Part shown: positions 60,801 through 64,000 of the stretch, one piece after another
Layout of the letters: each line of letters starts with the position of its first letter
How positions within the stretch are numbered: the stretch's first letter is position 1
Source of the DNA: Paracentrotus lividus
Lineage: Eukaryota > Echinodermata > Echinoidea > Camarodonta > Echinidae
Assembly: GCA_940671915.1 (NCBI GenBank)
Contig: CALNVZ010003435.1
Span: 12,371,663-12,435,662, forward strand
DNA length: 64,000 nt
Direction of reading: 5' to 3'
Position numbers and translations under genes: made by a program
The notes under the pieces: generated by a model
Database searches by the model: none
What the model was told of the DNA's origin: nothing
The model's input: the letters and a program-made list of their open reading frames with translations, nothing else

Positions 60801-63356
60801 ATACATGTAATGGTAATTGTTCCTCTGTAGGAAGAACAGAGCCATTGTATTAATGGTTCTGAAAAGTGGGCTTCCCCTGTATCATTCAAGTACTTGTTTT
60901 AACTTTTATGTCATATTCTCACTTTCAATTTATATGTATCGTTTATAAATAACACTATACCATACCACATCAATATCAACTTGCATTAAAACATTCCAAA
61001 CTACTGCTTTGGAAATAATTATTAGACCAAATCATATTAAGCTCCCATATGATTTGGTCTAATATTTATTTCCCAAGCTGTATAATCTTTTAAAACTATG
61101 TGCATTTGGAAATTTCAAAAGGGAAATGGTGTAAGTTGTTTCAATGCTTGTACAATGCTATGCTCACTTATTTGATATGGGAAATTTTTTTTTTCCTCCA
61201 TATTTTAGAATGATAATGATCATTTATTTTTCTTTTCTTCAGCACCAAGCTGTACAATGTGATTGCCAATGAGATCACTTTCCACAACATGACACAACAT
61301 TTGGAGAATGGGTGAGTCAATAATCTGTAACATGCTAACACATGTACCAAGTATTGGAGACATAGATATAACCAAGTGTCTCCATATCAAGGTGGGCTTA
61401 CATGTGCAATATGAAGAGTTTGATTCCAAAAAGGTACACTTTTGTTACTTCTGAGAAAATTTGAAAAGAAATAATAAAAGATGCAGTTTGTAATAATTGC
61501 ACACAAAATTTAGATTTATGTTTTTATCTGACAACTCATTACTAGCTCCTAATCAAACTGTTTGAAAGCAGTTATGTGTGATTCAACTTTGTATCCTATC
61601 ATTCTTATGTTATATTATTGGGCAATAATTTCCAGTTACTATCCACCTTTTTTTTTAGTAATAGAGAATACATTCCTTTTCATCATTAGTTGAACTTAGT
61701 TATTACTATTTATTTTTTTGCAGTCAAAATCCTGGTATCCAGCAGAATTGTCTTGCCCTGATGAATGCTCTTTGTCTCAAAGCTCCTGAGGATAGGAAGA
61801 AGGTCAGTTAATAAAAATAATAATATTATTTATAATTTACAATATTTTCACAATATATTAGTTTCTCATTAATTGGATTAAATTCCATCCTTAGTGTCGG
61901 CCATCACCGGCAGCTATTTGGAATTATCCTCCCGCGTACCCATTTACACCTGGGTGGAGTGAAGCAAATGGAGATAGATTGCTTGCCCAAGAACACATTG
62001 CCAGTGCCGGTAATCAAACCCACGACCTTTGCATCCCCAGTCAAGTGATACGACCACTAGACTATGACACTTCCACAGATAGTCCCATTATATGTGCTTG
62101 GTTCTTTTGTTTTAGAAATTGTCCATTTTCATGGCATGGTGCCGATAAAAGTCTAAACTTCCAATTTTCTAGTTATGTGGGAAGTACCAATTAATTTACC
62201 ACTCTAAATTTGTCATTATCTTGAATGTGCCGCAGAAAAATATATATGTGACTGTGCATTGTAAGCAAGTTTACTGTGCAGGATAAGAACACTTGCCTAA
62301 AAAATGACTAAATAAATCTGCATATTTGGCAATTGGAGAAATATTTGTCTTGTTTAAATCCTGTAAAAACAATCCCAAGAATGAATAATGACTGATCATC
62401 TTAAGTCTTTATTTACTAGTTAATAAAATGACTGGAAAATGTAAAGATGCGGTTCCTTTTTTTAGTCTCTGTAATGATTTAAAACCTGAATTTCATTTCT
62501 TTTTCAACAGAGATTGGAAGATGCACTTTCAGCTCGAAACATACGAGTAGTCATAATGGAGGTGAGATATTAATATGATCTATATTTACCGCTACTGGTT
62601 ACCGTCTAGCAATTATTGTCAGTCTTTAGTAATAAACTTATTTAGTCTTATCAACTAAATTGGGCCTCATCACCAGCTCACGCTCTTTTCACAGGGGACT
62701 TAATCCACAAACAATGAAAAGGTCATTATGGACCACCTAACATTAAAAGCTAATGTGGAACCCTCCATGAATATTACAATGTGTGCATGAGTATTTTTTT
62801 TTTTTTAATATATCTCTTATTTTTCGTTTGAATAGTGTGCATTAATTAAAAATCTTTAAAAATGAAGTGCTTACAAATTGTAAGTTATGATGGAATAATG
62901 CAGAATTGTAGTAGGTTTTCTGTAGTAGCATTCATAAGTGATATTCATTATCTTTTGATATGAATCTGTTGTTTTACCATTGTGCTGTTGTTTTTAACGA
63001 ACTTAGGCCGGTATTCTCAAAAGGTGACTATATTTAGTAGGCCTACTAAATATGTCAACCTAATTTTTTTTAGACAATAGCAAGGCATACTAAATGCGTA
63101 CTGGTTATATAGTGGGCCTACTAACTTTAGTCACCCTTTGAGAATACTGGCCAGTGTCTTTTGACTATGTTAGCAATCTTTTTCCACTTCCAATAAATTT
63201 GTGCTGTAATGAAATTTAATCACATTTTGATTTTAGAAAATCATCCGTTCTCAGAATATTGGAACAGAGATGACTCATCAGCTATACGTCTTCCAGCAGT
63301 TGACCTTTAACCTTCTTGAGAAGCGCAGAATGACCTCAATTGACACAAGTAGTGCT
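54812..63356 (+). CDS. ELMO: ELMO (engulfment and cell motility) gene, first nine coding exons
   Basis: ELMO proteins bind DOCK proteins to form a bipartite Rac exchange factor used in engulfment, migration and cell fusion. Coding exons: 54812-54937, 55670-55837, 56148-56317, 57234-57333, 60105-60190, 61243-61311, 61724-61802, 62511-62561, 63237-63356. All are AG/GT bounded and phase-consistent, totalling 323 codons; the gene continues past the window. Exons 1-2 encode the ubiquitin-like RhoG-binding region (KEIVEEVCSDYGI, ALQYAEGEKYITEDNRKDL, GDMLKLTESP). Exons 3-9 encode the start of the armadillo-like/ELMO-inhibitory part (TFAKEFITNHGVDLL, SFIELMDHNV, IASFVNRSGVDV, NALCLKAPEDRKK, MTHQLYVFQQLTFNLLEKR). 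The family pattern is that of ELMO1/ELMO2. The N-terminus is about a dozen residues longer than in human ELMO1. The ELMO core and PH domains lie outside. Exon 4 follows an assembly gap, and a second partial copy of its acceptor and start lies at 57123-57143. Confidence 0.95.
56330..56460. repeat. (GGTGAT)-type minisatellite in ELMO intron 3
   Basis: About 130 bases of ggtgatg, ggtggtggtg and tgatgatg words, continuing more weakly to about 56660 as gatgatg. It starts 12 bases after the exon 3 donor. Confidence 0.85.
57055..57254. other. Assembly gap (22 N) flanked by an 89-bp direct duplication
   Basis: 57055-57143 and 57166-57254 are identical, 111 bases apart, with N at 57144-57165. The duplicated piece contains the acceptor and first 21 bases of ELMO exon 4. 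This is the signature of two overlapping contig ends that were not merged. Confidence 0.9.
57585..57810. other. CpG-rich island inside ELMO intron 4
   Basis: GC- and CpG-rich DNA (cgcgttaccccgggggtatc, ctacgcgcctcgctcgcaag, ctcgctcgagctgcgctac) contrasts with the AT-rich intron. It begins with a partial palindrome (taccccggggg / acccggggta). It could be the promoter or first exon of the small gene whose terminal exon lies at 57895, or an internal ELMO promoter. Confidence 0.4.
57895..58028 (+). CDS. Candidate terminal coding exon of a small unidentified basic protein
   Basis: After an acceptor (aaaatgcag, 57894) the frame reads 43 residues to TAG 58026-58028, including GMLKGKGRKRRKISREEK and ARHRALQKLGRKKPPMC. 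It is highly basic, with a likely nuclear or nucleolar localisation sequence. AATAAA at 58101-58106 lies 73 bases past the stop, as expected for a last exon. In this frame a stop sits just upstream of the acceptor, so a preceding exon is needed. It lies on the same strand as ELMO, inside intron 4: a nested gene, an alternative ELMO terminal exon (the phase does not match exon 4 directly), or a retrocopy fragment. The family is not recognised. Confidence 0.45.
58256..59280. mobile_element. 1.0 kb MITE with GGGGCGTTTCACGAAACC ends in ELMO intron 4
   Basis: The left end ggggcgtttcacgaaaccg and right end catggtttcgtgaaacgcccc are inverse over about 18 bases; inner inverse words include gactaac/gttagtc-like and acttgtcca pairs. 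No transposase is seen. It is a non-autonomous DNA element within the 2.8 kb intron. Confidence 0.75.
60212..60716 (+). mobile_element. Hairpin-ended repeat, copy 3 (both ends present) in ELMO intron 5
   Basis: It begins with the hairpin tatgcctccgccaccgaagg / tggtgccggaggcatcatg and a (CGTACGTC)n-like run (60260-60330), continues with about two core units (tctcaagaaccacttgagat, ggtcaaaggtcaagggtcac), and ends with atttcgaccgtgcgcggtcg about 20 bases after the cagatcagaa-like word. This is the clearest intact example of the family seen at 3405-4180 and 14160-14545. Confidence 0.8.
61885..62075 (-). mobile_element. tRNA-derived SINE in ELMO intron 7
   Basis: On the minus strand the sequence starts tRNA-like: tagtctagtggtcgtatcac (A-box region), ttgactggggatgcaaagg (anticodon arm) and gtgggtttgattaccgg (B-box). 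It then runs into the body cttgggcaagcaatctatct, cactccacccaggtgtaaat, gggtacgcgggagg. This layout is typical of marine invertebrate SINEs. It is not a functional tRNA. Confidence 0.75.
63006..63152. mobile_element. MITE with GGCCGGTATTCTCAAAAGGTGACTA ends
   Basis: ggccggtattctcaaaaggt at 63006 is matched inversely by cacccttTgagaatactggcc ending at 63152, with tagtaggcctacta and gtgggcctactaac inside. It is about 147 bases long and lies in ELMO intron 8. A truncated relative is at 28230-28298. Confidence 0.8.
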
Positions 63357-63540
63357 GTAAGCATATACCATAAGAGTGATAGTAACATATTGCATTCTCT
63401 CATTAGATGTTCTCGTTGAAGGAAGTTAATTGTCATCTGGTTAAAAATCAATAAGGTTTGCTGACTTGTTCGGTTAGCGTCAAATAATATATAGATGTCT
63501 TTTGTAGTAAAGTATGGATTGTTGATACTCACATGCCCTT

Positions 63541-63680
63541 TTGCTTTCTGTCTTTCTAGCTTTATTTGTTTGTCTCTCTGTTTTTCTTGCCTATTTCCTT
63601 TCTCTCTCTCTCTTTTTCTCTCTTATTTTGTCTTTCCCTCAATTTTGGATACCTCTCCATAGTGTTGCATCTTCATATCT
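63541..63680. repeat. (CT)n-rich tract
   Basis: ctttctgtctttctag and a (CT)n run at about 63602-63625 in the intron after ELMO exon 9. No further ELMO exon was found between 63357 and the window end. Confidence 0.7.
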
Positions 63681-64000
63681 GTATTGTTCCATTTCACGTC
63701 TTTCTGTCTTTCCTTTGAATCATATTTTGAAGTAAAGCAACTGAAACCAATGTATTTTAGTAAAGCATACGAACCTTTACTTTCTTGTTCCCCCCAGATA
63801 AATTTCGCGCGAGTGCCGCGAAAATTTGCACAATAGTAGTGTGCGATGTAATGTACAAGACTGTATAGTTCGCTTTTCCAAAATCATGTCTTTATTTCTC
63901 TGAATATTACAGCAATATCAACTAATATAATGGCTAATAACCATATTTTAAATACTGAAATGTGGTTTTAGCATGAAAAGCCATTTCCAATATGTTTTGT

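Noticed and set aside
61980..62080. tRNA gene on the minus strand
   Set aside because: A- and B-box words are present but the sequence runs into a SINE body and the cloverleaf is degenerate.

Overview
The window is animal nuclear DNA. Genes are split by GT-AG introns, GC content is low, coding density is low, and transposon relics, microsatellites and a 22-base N gap are present. AGGCCT words are unusually common (densest at about 9.03-9.88 kb), and there are several families of foldback (MITE-like) elements, a tRNA-derived SINE and a repeat ending in GC-rich hairpins. With the invertebrate versions of FBXO31, CFAP90 and ELMO, these suggest a marine deuterostome, most likely an echinoderm such as a sea urchin. 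The species is inference.

Layout. 0.27-5.13 kb, minus strand: the first four coding exons of an FBXO31 orthologue (SCF ubiquitin ligase receptor), which runs off the left edge; its first intron is full of repeats. 5.3-9.9 kb: a TTAA-flanked foldback MITE, a duplicated segment in which one copy carries a transposon and the other is empty, and a perfect-looking palindrome. 10.2-10.9 kb: a CpG-dense stretch that may be the promoter of the next gene. 15.27-23.87 kb, plus strand: a giant dispersed-C2H2 zinc-finger gene of about 2,600 codons whose main coding exon is interrupted at 19.87-19.92 kb by two compensating frame changes. 24-28.9 kb: its 3' region and low-complexity DNA. 28.97-32.28 kb, minus strand: a complete three-exon CFAP90 (C5orf49) gene. 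33.7-42.6 kb: repeats, including three copies of a palindromic element, a LINE 3' end and a 2.4 kb satellite. 45.0-46.2 kb, minus strand: three well-spliced exons of a gene I cannot name, with a further exon candidate at 47.7 kb. 48.5-50.3 kb: a decayed Ty3/gypsy pol relic. 51.9-53.0 kb: a second satellite built from the same words as the first. 53.2 kb to the right edge, plus strand: the first nine coding exons (323 codons) of an ELMO gene, with a small unidentified terminal exon, a 1 kb MITE, a hairpin repeat and a SINE inside its introns.

The genes do not form a pathway cluster. FBXO31 acts in ubiquitin-dependent turnover, CFAP90 in ciliary doublet microtubules, and ELMO with DOCK proteins in Rac activation; the zinc-finger protein is probably nuclear. 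Assembly quality matters here: single-base indel noise in the satellites, a gap flanked by an 89-bp direct duplication, and compensating frameshifts all look like uncorrected sequencing or assembly error.
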